A stretch of DNA of 64,000 bases, from positions 868,001 to 932,000 of the forward strand of contig LUGG01000006.1 in NCBI GenBank assembly GCA_001683735.1, given 5' to 3'. Position numbers and translations under genes: made by a program. Shown here in pieces: positions 21,741 to 35,100 of the stretch (its first letter is position 1; each line of letters starts with the position of its first letter). Below the pieces are notes generated by a model. It did not search any database. It worked only from the letters and a program-made list of their open reading frames with translations, and had not been told where the DNA came from. Source of the stretch: Grifola frondosa. Its lineage: Eukaryota > Basidiomycota > Agaricomycetes > Polyporales > Grifolaceae.

Positions 21741-24700
21741 ATGAGCACGTCTCCGCATGTCCGGTGGGGACCCGTCCGATCTCTTCTAGCCTTGTCACCT
21801 CTCTTGCTCGCGGTGCCGTTTTTCTCCTTAAAAGCTCAGTATGGTACGTGTCGCACTGCTGGCGTCGGCATGCACTCTGATCCCCGATCCCAGCATTGCC
21901 CAAGCCTGTAACAGAATTGTACGAATTTGCTCTATGTGGGACTCGTTCGGAAAATGACTGATTATCACTGAACTAACTGCAGAGTCGATCCCAGTACTGG
22001 TCTTCCCCAGCTGTCCGAAGCGCGAATTTTGGAGCATGCGAAGTACCTATCAGAGGACGTGGGCTATCGTACGGTTGGAACGCGTGAGCATGCCCTCGGT
22101 GATGCGTGGATGGTGAAACAGGCAGAGGCGCTTCGAGCCGAGTGCGAATCCATCGTGCAAGCGCATCCCGAGAGGAAGCTCGAGTGTGAGGTGTGGCATC
22201 AACAGGGCAGCGGGAGCCATCGGTACGCCCTCTCACGGTTGGACATAGCGTTGGTCATTCAACATAGTGCTCGAGCAGCTTCGATATGATGGGAAAACGT
22301 TTATACAAGACATACGTGAACTTGACTAACATCGTCGTGCGCGTATCAGACGGCACATCCTCAGGAAAGGAGCACGCCGTCCTCGTGAACGCGCATCTTG
22401 ATAGTACACTACCCTCTCCTGGTGCGGCCGACGATGCGCTTTCTGTTGGCGTCATGCTAGAGTGCATGCGGGTGCTCGTGAATACGCCAGCTTGGAAGCC
22501 CTCACACGCGATTATTTTCTGTGAGCAGGGGGTTTCCATAGAACGCGGTGATGGGACTGATGGTTGGGTGATAAAGTGTTCAACAACGCGGAGGAGTCGC
22601 TGCAGGACGGCTCACATCTATTTTCGACCCAGCACCCGTAGCAAAGACGTAAGTGCAGCATCCTGTCCATGCATATATGTATTATTCTCATTTGATGTGA
22701 TCGCTTAAGCGTTCGCGCTGTGATCAACCTCGAAGGTGTGTGGCGACCTTTCGATCGTAGATATAATCTCTGATATATGTTATTGTAGCGGCGGGTACGA
22801 CAGGACCAGAACTTCTTTTCCAGGCGACTTCCGAGCAGATGATACAGGCATACGCTCATGTGCCGAGGTGGGAGGCAGAACATGTCCTTACATATAGCTA
22901 CTAATATGGCACTTCGTTGCAGACCATTCGGAACTATCGTCGCTAATGAGATCTTCAGCTCTGGTATCATTATGTCCGAGTGAGTCCCTCTTATCCCCAT
23001 CCAATTCCACGGAAGAGGAGCTTCCTATGTGCAGACAAGTGACCAGTTATTGCCAGTACCGACTTCCGACAATTTGAGCTGTATTTGAATGTGACGGGAT
23101 TAGACGTGAGTTGGCATGCCCAATGCTTTTGATGGTCTGACAGCTCTACATCCCATAGATGGCCGTCGTAGGCAATAGCTATTTATACCACATGCGCAAG
23201 GTTTGTCAGTTCCGCATTCCCAGAATTTGAGCTCACTTTTTTTATAGGATCTCGTAGAAAATATAGAACCCGGCGTGGCTCAGGTTAGTGTGCTCCTCCT
23301 TTGGAATAGGTTACAGTTCTTGATTCGCGTATAGCACATGGCCGATAACGTGCTCGCCCTTTTGCTATACCTCTCATCACCCGAATCGCCTCTGCCGAGT
23401 TTGACCGAAGGTTACAGCCCGCCTACTACTGTCTTCTTCCAACATTACGGACACTTTTTTGTCTATTCCTTCCGCACTGCTAGTGTGCTCTACAGCGTAC
23501 TCTTCGTGCTTTCAGTCATCCTCGTCCGCTCCACTTACGTCAATCCTGCACCTGCGCTCAAAAACGGGAAGAGTATGCTCGGTGATCAGCTCAGAGGGGC
23601 ATTCGCTAACGGTGGCGCATTGGTGGGAGCGCTCATAGGCGTCAACGTCGTCGCGTTCTTCATGCAGAGGGTAGTGGGTCGAGGACTTAGCTGGTTCTCC
23701 ACTGAAATGTCCTGTATTATTCTTTATGCGCCCGCTGCGCTCACCGGTTCGTCCTTCCTTATAAAGCTGCTGATTCCAACGTTTCGCTAAGTTCACCGCA
23801 ATAGGTGCTCTTGCATCTCAATTGCTCATAGGACGCGTCAAAGAACATTCGACATTTACGTCGCTGTTCCTGTTACAGTCGTTCATCGCCGCCGCTACTC
23901 AACTATTTGGCATCGGCTCTGGTGGCGTTTTGTTCCTTTCTGCCTTCCCCCTCTTCGTTGCATGGGCATTGAATGCTCTGATTACGAATCCCGCGACGAT
24001 ATATCACTTTGGAGCTATGCTATTGGCCAACTTACCCCTCTTGTTACCGGCACCGAAATTTTCTGTTCTGCTCTCGATGTGTTTGTGCCTTTGGTGAGTT
24101 CAAACGCCAGAGACATTTTTCGGATGCTCGCGCTGATACGCTTGGTGTGAAATGTAGACAGGACGAATGGGTGAGGCAGCCCCTGCGGAACATATCATCG
24201 CGAATATAGTTGCCGTTTCCGGTGCATATACCCTGCCGTTGATGGTGCCATTCGTGCATCGTTACAGCCATCGTATCCTCGTTCGCATGGTTGTTCTCTT
24301 AACCATGCTTACCGGCATCACGATGGCTGTTTTCTCGATGCGTTCTCCTTTCGACGCTATGCACCAAAAACGTTTATTTGTGATACACATGGAAAATGCG
24401 CGTGAATCATCCCCACGCAAGCTAGTTCTAGTATGTGCACGCTGACATATATTTGTTTTATTAAAGGTCACAAGCCAAGAACAGCACTTACATGTCGCTG
24501 CAGCAGATGGCGCTCCTGGATTTGACCTTCTGGCGGAGAGAATTGCCGCGGAATTCAGCGTTCCTGGAGTCTCGCTCATTCCGGTTGTTATGGATGATCG
24601 CAACAGCGACTGGGATACTGTATACCCCTTCTCTGGCGTTAGTACCCTTATGAAGTCTACACATCGCGCGGCATACTCATGATGTCAACTGCCATTAGTT

Positions 24701-25249
24701 CTTGACGCCGTACAAATTCGATCTCGCTCTCAAGTCGGAATACGTAGACGCCCCTGAACATGATTTCACGGTGTTTGCTACTAACGACACCATCGACTTG
24801 GCCGCACGAACAAGGGGTCTGACTCTTGTTGTCAACCATCCTGGGATTATCTGGACAGGTGCGTATAGGATACCAATGCGGGCTCGGTGTCTGACTTGCC
24901 TTTCTCAGCCGTCGCCTTCGATGCACATGTCCTCAAGTGGACCTTGGACAACAGCCCGCCGGACGAGTTTGCACGCCACCACATCAAGGAAGCCTCGTTC
25001 TACGGCCATGACACCTGGACCGTCGATTTGCTGATCAAGCTGCCCGAGTCTGAGACTGCTGCCTCCTTGAAGGTTAACTTCGTCGGGATCCACGAGAAAG
25101 CTATGTGGCCCGGTAAAAAGGCCGAAAAGGAGAAGGGCGGGCGCGCAATGCAGCTATTTGAGGAGTTCGATGAGTGGATAGAGCGAGAGACGGGTGGCAC
25201 AGTTGATACCACTCTGTTGGGTTGTGTCGGTGGTGTGACGATAGTTTAG
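21741..25249 (+). CDS. Multi-pass M28 zinc metallopeptidase (PFF1/ERMP1 type), with an apparent frameshift
   Basis: About fifteen short exons starting MSTSPHVRWG at 21741 with a signal-anchor helix. The M28 peptidase domain follows, with the expected ligand segments: VLVNAHLDS (His), GAADDALSVG (Asp), NNAEES (Glu pair), SDTDFRQFE (Asp) and YLYHMRKD (His). Several membrane helices come after it (FVYSFRTASVLYSVLFVLSV, LVGALIGVNVVAFF and others), then a lumenal C-terminal domain to the stop at 25247-25249. This is the layout of fungal vacuolar membrane protease PFF1 and of ER metallopeptidase 1; the substrate is unknown. Oddity: at 23990-24006 the frame switches between ALNALITNP and ISLWSYAIGQLTPLVTG with no usable intron, so one base is probably missing. 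Downstream LDVFVPLTGRMGEAAPAEH is in phase again. Confidence 0.85.
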
Positions 25250-26139
25250 TGGTCCCCGGTATAGTCCTAGCAACATTTCATTCACGATATCGCCTAGTAT
25301 ACTCATTATACTATTTCCCTCAGCCAGAGGGAGTCAAACGCGGTCATACGGGAAATCGTTGGTCTGGTACAATTTGGAATACATATTGCACATTGGATAC
25401 TCGTCACTGTATTAACAATGGTCACCTGTGGGTACACCGCTTTCGACCTAGAAGTCGTTATCGAGGTCTATCTAGCTATATTCGGTGGAAAGCGAGCCGC
25501 TTGATCAGATTTGTACCAACTCGTCCCATTGACATGGATAATCGTCCCCGGCGGTATCTATGTTACTATGCAAGTAGCAACAGCTCCAAGACGACAAGGA
25601 GACCGACTTCGAGGTTATCATGTCTGTAAATGAAGGAGCGTTTAGACAGTAAGTACTACTTACAGTGCGAGGATAGGCGCATGAGTGCTCAGCGCTCAGC
25701 GCCCAACTCATGATACCGGCATTTAGTGCATGTGAGTCTGGTGTATTCTGAAATGGAGAGATAAGCCAGCGCTGATGGTTGCTGATGTAGAAAGACGGAG
25801 TTAAACACGCCGGCCAGTAAAACATACTCATATAAATTAGATCGATCCAAAACAAAAATTCGGTCTGTAATCTAGAATATCCAGATTCGCATGTGCGGTC
25901 AGACGGAACTAAAATGACGGCCGGCAACGGCAGCCTGCGGACGCGAGGTTTATTTTTAGGTTAATGTTTGTTAAGGCGTGAAGATAGGACCGGACGAAAT
26001 AGGTTCCCTTCCTCTGCCCGCATTCAATATCTGCTCACCGGACGTTCTAGTTTCATTTTAGCTGCTTGCAAGCATATGGGGATATCTGTGTCCAAGGATC
26101 CACGTTTTTCAAAGACCCTGACTGTATAGATCCTGCCAT
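25250..26139. other. Intergenic, nothing recognised
   Basis: The 3' flank of the M28 gene and the upstream side of the P450 relic. Short open frames on both strands (for example 25505-25927 minus) show no family features. The degraded 5' end of the P450 may begin inside the last 100 bases. Confidence 0.4.
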
Positions 26140-27592
26140 CGGGAGGATACATCATTTGGTGCCCTTGATCTTCGTCGGGCAAAAATTCGGAAAGATAACA
26201 TGAGTCCCTTGTTCTCCCGTCATGCGACCTTGAAGCTCGAAAGTTTCATTCAAAGGAATGTCAGTCTGTCATTCCAAACTGTCTTTACGCGAATTTGGTG
26301 AGTTCATTGATAAAAAGTTGATGGACTGGTTTTGCGTGTCCTTTCATACCATGTCCTCAGTAGGTCTGTCAACAGTCTGTCAACATACATCGAGCATATC
26401 TCTCCTTAACTATGGACATTATTCTGTCTTACTGCTTTGTATGCAACTACAATGTCATAGACGCGGATAACTTCCAGCATCCCATCATCCTCGGCGAAAC
26501 TACATTCACCCTGTCTTTATTCGCTAAACGCTTCCGTTCCGTATTCTTTGTTCTCGTTGCGATCTCGAAATTCGTCGCACGCTTCAAGCCCAATGCCCTG
26601 ACACGCGCCAGGCGCGGCTTGGCCGCCCAAATAGATGAGTTACTGGCACATCCCGATGTTCTTGAAAACTAAGAACACGAGACCATTTATCACCATTTAC
26701 TGACGCCACATCCTGAGAAAGGCCAGCCGTATATACCGTCGCGAGCCTCGTTAGTCACAGAAGCTGTCAATCTTGTGGCAGCCGGCAGCGATACTATTGG
26801 GAACACGTGCACTGTTGGCACCTTCTACATCCTTAACAACTCGACGAGATATTTAAAATTGGTCGCACAGCTCACGCAGGCATGGCCGGCCAGGGGGGTA
26901 CAAATGCCACTAAAGACGCTGGAGAAGCTGTCCTATCTTGTGAGTGACGTTGTGTCTGTCGCCTATGCCCATTAACCATGTCTCGTACATGCATATAGGT
27001 CGCTGTGGTCAAAGAGTCTCTTTGCCTTTCGCATGGGCTGCTCTGCGACTGCTTGGACTCACCGATGCCATGATCGGGGGCGAATTAATCCCAGCTGGGG
27101 TCCACAATTTGTAGCGGTTCAGGAAGTCAAGTGCTGATATGATTCTTTCTTCACAGACCGTCGTCTCTATGGGTTCAACCTTCATGCATTGCAATGCTGA
27201 CATTTCCCCTGATCCGTATTCCTTCCCTCCCGATCGCTGCTGCAGGAGAACTCGCAGGATCTCGAGACTTACTTGGTCCCATTCTCCACAGGTCCAAGGA
27301 GCTGCCTCGGTATCAAGTATGTTCTCTATTATAGCGGATACGTATCACATGAATATTCATCAATACCTGTAGCCTTGCATGGTGCGAATTGTACCTAAAC
27401 ATGTTCCGCAAGGTGGACATGACACTATATAACAAAACGTAAGTTTTGCACCGTTCGTCATGCCCAGAATTCGTCTCACCTATGTCTCCATTCCAGACAT
27501 CTAGCATCGAAGATCCCTCATTTAGGTCGCATTTAACGCCAATGTGTCGAGGGAAGATGGTTCATTCCACAGTAAAGCAGGGGTCTTCTTGA
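26140..27592 (+). pseudogene. Cytochrome P450 pseudogene
   Basis: P450s are ER-anchored haem monooxygenases. Recognisable pieces occur in order: RRAKIRKDNMSPLFSRHATL (about 26177-26240), the region with GLAAQIDELLAHPDVLEN, the I-helix-like VAAGSDTIGNTCTVGTFYIL, the K-helix VAVVKESLCLSHG (the E-x-x-R motif has Cys where Arg is expected), TVVSMGSTFMHCNADI, and the haem loop region VPFSTGPRSCLG (about 27270-27310). Damage: an in-frame TAA at 26670-26672, a frame change after SHGL at about 27045-27060, and another before LQENSQDLETYL at about 27237-27243. The N-terminal membrane anchor is not found. Single-base errors might explain the frame changes, but the stop and the missing E-x-x-R arginine argue for a decaying gene. 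Confidence 0.7.
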
Positions 27593-27683
27593 AATATGGT
27601 GATCATGTGCAAGTTAGTTGTGCAGAGACTGTTATCATTACTGTTTTTGAAGACCTCGAGGGTACAAGCACTGATAGAGATAC

Positions 27684-28761
27684 TTAGATGGTCAAATACA
27701 AATCCTCAATGCCACTCTGCAGCCGTGTCCATCGGAAGTTCGCAAACCTCAATTTCACCGTGCCATTCCCTGACTTCCTTGAGCTCGTCCCTGCCTGCAA
27801 GATCTCCCAATCTGGTAATCCAAAGAAACCTGGAAGCTCCTTCCAGACCTTCTTCTGCCCCTCTTCAATGGCATTGGTGATGGTAGTGCAACAATTGTTG
27901 CACAACGAAAGAGACCTGCCAACTTCTGTAGGATGATCACTGCACCACTGGTGATAAGGCTCGTCTTCCGTGGTGTTACGTAGCGCAGCGGCTGCAGTGC
28001 GCGTCAGTATTGCACTGTCATTCGAAGCTTGACAGCTTGGACGACGGAATTCCGATCCCAGGAATGACAGCACGTATTTCGTCTCCGCCTGACGAAGTCT
28101 TTCCTGCCCGATGACGAAGGTGCGCATATCGGAGGCATCGTCCAAGCCATTCAGGAACTCCTCAAGAGGACTTCGCGTCGCGGCAAAATACACTGCGGGG
28201 AGAATGATGGGAATGTTCGTCTCGAGCGCCAACGCGAAGTACTTCCCACACTCGTTTTGAATGTGGGTATACGGCGTCGTGCTGCTCGCCGGTCCCACAT
28301 TGTGAGAGACGAGGGATAGACGGTGGTAAGAAATGCGGTGGCACGTCGTTCGAGCTCGCGGGATAGATATTTCGTGCTCAAACGCCGCACAGCGGCAACC
28401 ACACTAAATGGGTGTCTCTCTCCCGGGCTAAAATGCCTGCATAATGATGAGCCAAAGTGGGAGAAAAAATAGTGGATAGTACACACGAGAGGGAGTATAT
28501 GGCTCTCAAAAAGTCGGCCACGTCTTCAGCCTTGTCCGACATTCGCACCACGGGGCACTTCTCGTATATCTCTGCTCCCGATTCCTCGTTCTCAGGCTGC
28601 GGCAAGCCAAACATATCTTGGAAGAACTCGCAACGCAGAGCAAGCTGGCTCTTGTGCACGCGGAATCCGATTTTCTCCGCTATGAGGACAACAGAGCCGT
28701 CATCAAACCAGAGATCACGACTGCGAACAAAATCGGGAGGCGACGTTGGTTCAGACGACAT
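27684..28761 (-). CDS. BTB/POZ domain protein (copy 1), with an apparent frameshift
   Basis: Two exons, 28487-28761 and 27684-28436. It starts MSSEPTSPPDFVRS; the BTB core is LWFDDGSVVLIAEKIGFRVH, CEFFQDMFGLPQP and CPVVRMSDKAEDVADFLRAIY. Exon 2 continues FSVVAAVRRLSTKYLSREL and a helical region with PYHQWCSDHPTEVG, LCNNCCTTI and ELPGFFGLPDWEIL. BTB domains dimerise and often recruit substrates to CUL3 ligases; this short agaricomycete type has no proven role. It is a paralog of the plus-strand gene at 36641. Oddity: at 28255-28261 (TTTT) the frame switches between RRIPTF and NECGKYFALALE. The paralog is continuous there (IPPFENEHATYMALALE), so one base is missing. It ends with about 27 residues beyond the paralog's C-terminus. 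Confidence 0.78.
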
Positions 28762-29450
28762 TGTAATATCAGCGGAAGACACGATGATAGGAAAAATAGT
28801 AGGATGAGAGGACGATGGAGTTGGCCTTGACGAACGGCGACCTACATATACATGGTGGTGCGGCGCAGTCAACCGACAGAATCACCTAACATTAGGTAGA
28901 GGATGAGTATACGATAGTAAAATGATAACGCAGTAGGAAGGGTAGAACACTACTCGGCTTCAAGTTGTCCTGCGCCTTGACTACGTACGCAGCGAGCACT
29001 GGATCGAACGCGAAATATGTTCGTTATCCAAAGCATTTCAAGATTCAAGCTGAAGGCACAATCCTTTGCGGACGAAGAAGCGATGCAAACCCTACGCAGC
29101 ATATTGCCCTGACAAGTAAACGTTTAAGCAGAATTGAACGGTTAGAAAAAGACAGAATCCGCACCTAATGATTACACCAAAAAGACCATAGCACTGCGCG
29201 CTTGAAATTTGAAAATGACCATTCATATCGAACAGCAACGGAAATATGAAGTCCAAGCACGCATCGTGCGGAAAAACCGTCCGTTTGTGCAAGCTATATA
29301 CTACGTACGTATTACAAGCCAACGATCTCAGTCAATGTCCACGCGCACACGACACAATCTAGCAGCCAGGCAGCCAGCCCCGCCCTGGTCCCCGCTCTCT
29401 CGCACGGCAAGTCCGGAAAACCACATCGGCAGCTGGATCGTCTGCGCCGC
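28762..29450. other. Intergenic, nothing recognised
   Basis: Upstream flank of BTB copy 1 and downstream flank of the MADS gene. Only short frames without family features; probably promoter and 3' UTR sequence. Confidence 0.45.
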
Positions 29451-32141
29451 TCAGCTTTTCATCCTATCGTCGGAGCTCTCGCGCCGACTCTCGCTTTCCA
29501 GCTTCCCCAGCCCATTCAAGAGGCGCGCGCCCTCGTCGTCGCCGTCATCCTCGTTGTACTCGCTGCCGCTCACGCTCACGCTCATGCCAGCGCCCTCGTC
29601 ATCACGCAACCGCTTGCGGCCCGTGCCGGGGGATGACGCCGAGGACGGTGACATCCCGTAGCCCTGCAGCGACCGTGAACTGTTGATGCTGTTCGACGAG
29701 GGACGTGGGGGCAGTGTGAGGCCCGCGCCGGTAGTGGGGGACGTCGAGAACAAGTCAAACCAGTTGTTCTCTGCTGCGGACGACGCGGCGTGGGCTGGGG
29801 ACGCGGACAAACAGTTCGTCCACAACCACCAAAATTATGTATGTCAAGACGTGGGAAGACAAGCAAGGACAGGGAAACGCTCGTGAGAGAGGGATTGTAC
29901 AATGAATGGTAAGTGGGACATACAGCTCTCGTGTGACTGCTGTGTATGCACGGGCCAATCAAACGACGGGAATTGGCCGTGCGGCGTGTTCGCATGCTCC
30001 GGTGTTGCACTCAACAGGTCCGCGAGAAAGTTGCTCGTCACTGAGTTCCCGTGCTGCGGCTGCGATTGCCTATGGTGGCTGAACATACTATGCGCTTGTT
30101 GCTGTTGCTGCTGCTGTTGCGGTTGCGGCGGCGGTGGGTGCGAGTACGACGAAGATGCGGACGAGGGAAACGTCACGGTGCGCAGCGTCGGCAGGGGCTG
30201 GTTCCGATTGAGGTCAAACGGTGCCTGCGGGAGAAATGTTGCGGGATGGGTATGCTGCGAGCTCATGATATTAGACATAGAACCACCGCCTGCTCCTGGA
30301 TAGAGCGCACTGAGCGACGGGTGCGGCGTGTGCGCTTGCGGGAGCGGTGGGTACGGCGGGAGTTCGACCTCAAGCCGGTACGGGAAGGAGGGGCTGCCAC
30401 CCACTGCCGGCGTAGAATGTATGCCATGCAAGTCGTCAGGGGAGTTGTGCGCTAGGCGTTGTCGCTTAGACGAGCTAATCGGGACGCTACGCGTCGCGGA
30501 CGTCGCAGATGTGATGTGCCGCTCGCCAGAGATGGGGATGGACGAAGAGGATGTGCTCGCAGCGGGTGACACGCGCGGGTTGGATCGGAAGTCCAACTGT
30601 CAAAGAGATATCAAGAGAAGCTGGACAACGCTAGGCAGGGAAGACTCACATCGGTGTTGATGGTGAGATCGTTGACGGGTGCAGGCACTGGGCGGATCGG
30701 GATGGCATTGGGCCCGCCCTCTATCTTCACCTTCGGTTGCTTGAGGCTGTCACGTCGCTTGCCTTGGCGAGTGGCGTCGTCATCGTCGCCATCATCGTCT
30801 TCGTCTACAACTTCTTCGACTTTGTTGTTGTTGAAGTCGACCGGCGTGCGAGTGTCCTTCTCGCCGTCGAACTGAAACAAATTCGCAGCGTCAGTAAACT
30901 CTCAAAACATGTTTCCCTCAACAAGGTATAATATCCGGTACAATGAACGAAGCGAAGCGGTAAACAATGATGATACCAGGAGCGCTAGTTAGCGGTGTCT
31001 CTGATGCGCATACAAGGACCGATATGACACAAGAACGTAATGAAGAGAGCGGCATTGATAGTGCAAATTCGCGAGCAGAAGAACCATGTCCTTCTTGAGG
31101 AGTTGCCTAGGATCTTGACCGATAATATACTATGCCAAACCCGAGAAATCTGGGGCAATATGTGGGTATATGCGCAGATTCCCGCATATAGTACCCGCCA
31201 TCGACTAGCCCACAAACGCTAAGATGGGGTAAGATGCAAGGATAAGGCAAAAATAACGGTCCGCAAAGACCAGGAGGTGCTCGGTGCGCGGCAGTCCACC
31301 CACAACACAGATAGACTCACATCCATGGCGGGTCCCCTCCGTAGAATGCCCCGGACCATATGTATATCTCCTGGTCGCATCATAAAGTAACCCTTGCCGC
31401 ATATAGGCAGCCCAAGAAGGACGGATTCCGTAGATTCCTCTCCTGCTCCTCGGTAATGCCCGCGCAACAACGTCCGACACCGACGAGGAGCTTTCAACCG
31501 CACGGACCCAGCCATTCCTCGGTATCCCCGACACTTTGAGCACGACACACCTAACCCAACACAATGTCCGTAACGACGGGCGCAACGCAGCAACCACATA
31601 GCAACGAAAGGGGAACGAAGCAAGACGTACGCGAAGATGACGTTGCACGATGTTATGAACGTCCGTTGAGCAGTATTGGTAGAGCTTGACATGGTGACCA
31701 GGTCGTTCCTCTGGGTGTGATATAAAAATAGACGGGTCACTGACGCCGACCGAACGAGCGAGGGGGATGGGCTCACCAAAGATGATGACGGCGACGTCGA
31801 CGGAGCAGAGGACGCCGAGCTCGTAGGCTTTCTTGAAGAGACCGTTCTTTCGCTGTTGAGCGGAGGAAGGAAGGGGATATACGATCGAGCGCGTGTCAGT
31901 TGAATGCCAAGAGAATTGTACCCAAAATTAGAGCCTGACCTTCAAAAAAGTGACAGAGCGATTGCGTTCGTGCTATGTATGGGCAAGAAGTAAAATAAGC
32001 TAAGCGAGCTGGATATAGAGACCAGAACGAGATACAGATGCAGCGACGTCGTATACTTGGATGCGGCTGTGGTGGCTATAAAAAGTGGAATGGTGGTGCA
32101 CGCACAGTTATGGGCTGGATCTCAATCTTGCGTCTGCCCAT
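29451..32141 (-). CDS. MADS-box transcription factor, MEF2/Rlm1 type
   Basis: Exons: 32106-32141, 31940-31972, 31777-31852, 31631-31710, 30650-30871, 29924-30596 and 29451-29794, all in phase. The MADS domain starts at residue 1 (MGRRKIEIQPIT, HERNRSVTFLK, RKNGLFKKAYELGVLCSVDV, AVIIF) and is MEF2-like, not SRF-like. It is followed by GHHVKLYQYCSTDVHNIVQR and FDGEKDTRTPVDF, then an acidic tract and a long Pro/Ser/Gln-rich tail with a poly-Gln run (about 30085-30115), typical of activation regions. In fungi Rlm1/Smp1 homologs act downstream of the cell-wall-integrity MAP kinase; Ser/Thr-Pro sites are plentiful, so similar control is inferred. Oddity: the intron 30872-31630 is 759 nt, over ten times the local norm. 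No damage is seen. Confidence 0.9.
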
Positions 32142-35100
32142 GGTTGTGAACGGTGGTGAGCTGCGATTATAGCGGCGACGGAGGCAGCGAGAGACGCGAA
32201 GAGAAAGAGGGGGAAGGCAGGGGGTGAGGGAGATGAAGACAGGCTGAACCAAGCCTGAACTTGAAGTGGGCTTCGGCTGGATATCGCCAGTGTTCGCGCC
32301 GGCCAAATCGACAAATGCATCCACAACAACCGCAAACGCCGTCCTCGGAGCTCCTTCGCTGCCATCCAATTACATCCGCCCATTACCTCCTTCCGCAGCA
32401 CTCGACCCTCTCATGTCACAACTCTCCTCCTCTTCCTCTTCTCAAGTTCTTCTCCTTCTCCTTCTCTCTAACTATGATAAATTCTATGCCCTTTTCCCCA
32501 GTTCTCCCTTTCGTTTCCCCCTTCTCCACGACTCATTGTTTATCCGCAGTCCTCCAGCGACTAGGCCATACGAAGATCATCACTGCAAACATTTCTGCAA
32601 CACCCGCCGCATGTATCTCTATCAAATCTTCCCTGTCTGCATCCAGCCTCATTCCTGCGATCCTTCACACCCAACGTCCATCGTGCCTTGTCGAACCAGC
32701 CAATTCTCCCGTTCGATCTCTGTCTGCTGACTTGGCGTTTCTCACCCCCACCCTCGAGACGGCTGTCCTCGCGCTCCAGCGCGCGGCCGTGGCCAATTCT
32801 CCCCAAACCCGGCAATCAACATCACCTGCCTGTCCAGACTCGTACCAATCCCTCAATGACGTCCTTCCTCGCGTCTCTCGGCGCACAATCGTCTCGCCGA
32901 AGAAACTTGATTACACATCCGCGCGACGCCTGTGAAGTCACCAAATACTTCTTCCGCTGCGCAGCATGCGTTTCACGAGGTCGCCAAGGGTCGCCAGAGC
33001 TCTCTAGGCCTCGCTCTGACTTCCAATAAGCTCCCAGCAGCTGCATCATGATGCGTCAATGTCGAGTCGCACTCCGCAGCGGGATGTCGGGCCCCTCCTG
33101 CGCCATGTGGACCTGCCGGCCCGGCATGTGCAGCCCGGGACGCGAACATGCCGCGGCATGTCGGCATCTGTGCCTGATCTTTCCTCACGATCGTGATCGC
33201 TACCAGCGGGCGCCAATTCATCCCTGTTCATCTCTTCGAACGAGGAGGCGGCGCAGCCATTCTCTCTTACATCCGCGACTTTGCCTGGCATATTATTAGA
33301 CTCCGACTTCCTCGGCGTCCGAATATTCTGACCATTTCACGCGATTTTGAAATGTCTTTCGGTGGTTTCGGGCTGGTTTCGGGGTCGTCCTATCTCCGGA
33401 ACATCGTCGAGAGCTTCAAGGCATAGTGCAGAAGGACTGCGCAATGACCCGCAACATCCACTCGCCTAGGAGTTGTATTTATTTTTGACCCGTGGCAGAA
33501 ATAGATTTCGCTGAACTGTTTTTAGAACAACAACCTCGTAGTGGTTGCAGACTTTATGGTCAGACCCGCGCAACGTCACGATCCACGGACGGATCTTGCC
33601 AATTTTGAATGTACGAAGAATATGCTAGCGTCTTTGCTCTTTTTTTGCTCATGCTCTCGCTTCCTTTGCGTTTATTTTACAGCTACGCGATGGGCGAGCG
33701 ACTGTCTTGCGCAGTAGTTCGACTTCCATTGATTAGTCCAACACTTGGGGTTTCTTTTCGTGATATCTGCATTGTCAAGGATACAGAGATGGTCTCAAGA
33801 GGAGTTAAAGCAATGGAATGTTGACTGACATTGTTTATGGCTTCAGTGGTGATTTCACCTTTTCTAGGTCTCCCAAACCATGGGCATTCTCACTGACATG
33901 CCCTGTCAGCACAGGCCGTGATCTCTTGGCACTTATCTCTTCACCGCGGTGTGCGGCATTCTCCACAACACCGAGCATAGAAGCGCCTGGAACCTATCTG
34001 CATCCGAATTCTGATTGATACATGCCATACAGCGTTACATGCATGCTGACTGAACTCTCCAGCCGCGGCATTGTATCGCGAAGCCTGCAGTATCGCTCGT
34101 GAACGTTTTGCCAGCAGCCGGCTCTCACGCCAACGTCGCGCCACCTTTCCCCACCAGCACTGCAGATCACCGTTACACCCTCTCCTTTTCTCCCTCCTCT
34201 TCCCCTGTGAGTATCGACCGCCGCCGCCCGCACGGACCGCTTCTACGCTCTAGAGCTGCTGACAGGGCACCGAAGCCACTACTGGCCGTGGCGCCGTTCC
34301 CACTGCGCCGGAATCGGACGTCCATCAGCCAGTTGTGTGCTCATCGTCGACGCGCCGCGAGGCCACACCGTCCCGTACTGGCGCACCCACGACTTGGTCG
34401 CCTGACCGTGCAACCCGCGTGCTTCCCACAGTCCGCGCTTCCCCATGTGTGCCCCTGTCGTAATGGAGATTCCGCTTCTTCGGAACCTACCTTCCCCGCG
34501 TTGGCGTCGTGCGGATCCCGCGCTCTTGTCTGCTTGGGAGCTGTGGGCTGCTGCCGGCGGGCTCGCTGTACATGTATTTATATGTGTGCGGCGGTTGACG
34601 CTACGTTGCTGCCGCTATTTTTCGCGCGTTCATCTGAAGCTAACTATATGCTATGTGAACGGCTCTTTCTGAGGTTTCTCCGACTGCTCACACAGCTGCG
34701 GTGATGCCTGGCCTTTCTTCGGTGCTCAGCGCGATCGCCTTGGTAAGACTTGGGGACGTTCAGCTATGGTTCGCTGCCGACGATGCCGTTGTCTCCTTGT
34801 CTCGGCGTGAAAATGCCTTCAGCTCCACGATAGCGGTATTCAGCACCACAACGTGCCGAGCGCAATATGAACTTATACGGACTGGACAGCCGTGGTGGTG
34901 CTTCGCCGCTTGCTCGGTAGATGCGACAGCCTTTGCACAGCGAATGTGAGCCGAATTTACATCGTCGCGTGCCCACGCGGGACGGGGAAATTAGCGGGCG
35001 GTGGGCCAGCGAGCGGGGTAGCGGCGTTGGTGCCTGCGGCTGCGAAGCATGGCAATATCCTGTTACGTCTTGTATTTTTTTACACTCCTGCCGTACGGTA

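Noticed and set aside
29844..30455. Plus-strand open frames rich in Cys opposite the MADS gene
   Set aside because: They are antisense shadows of the Gln/Ser/Pro-rich coding exon on the minus strand.
31205..31780. Minus-strand open frames inside the long MADS intron region as a separate gene
   Set aside because: They show no family features and overlap a proven MADS exon in a different frame.
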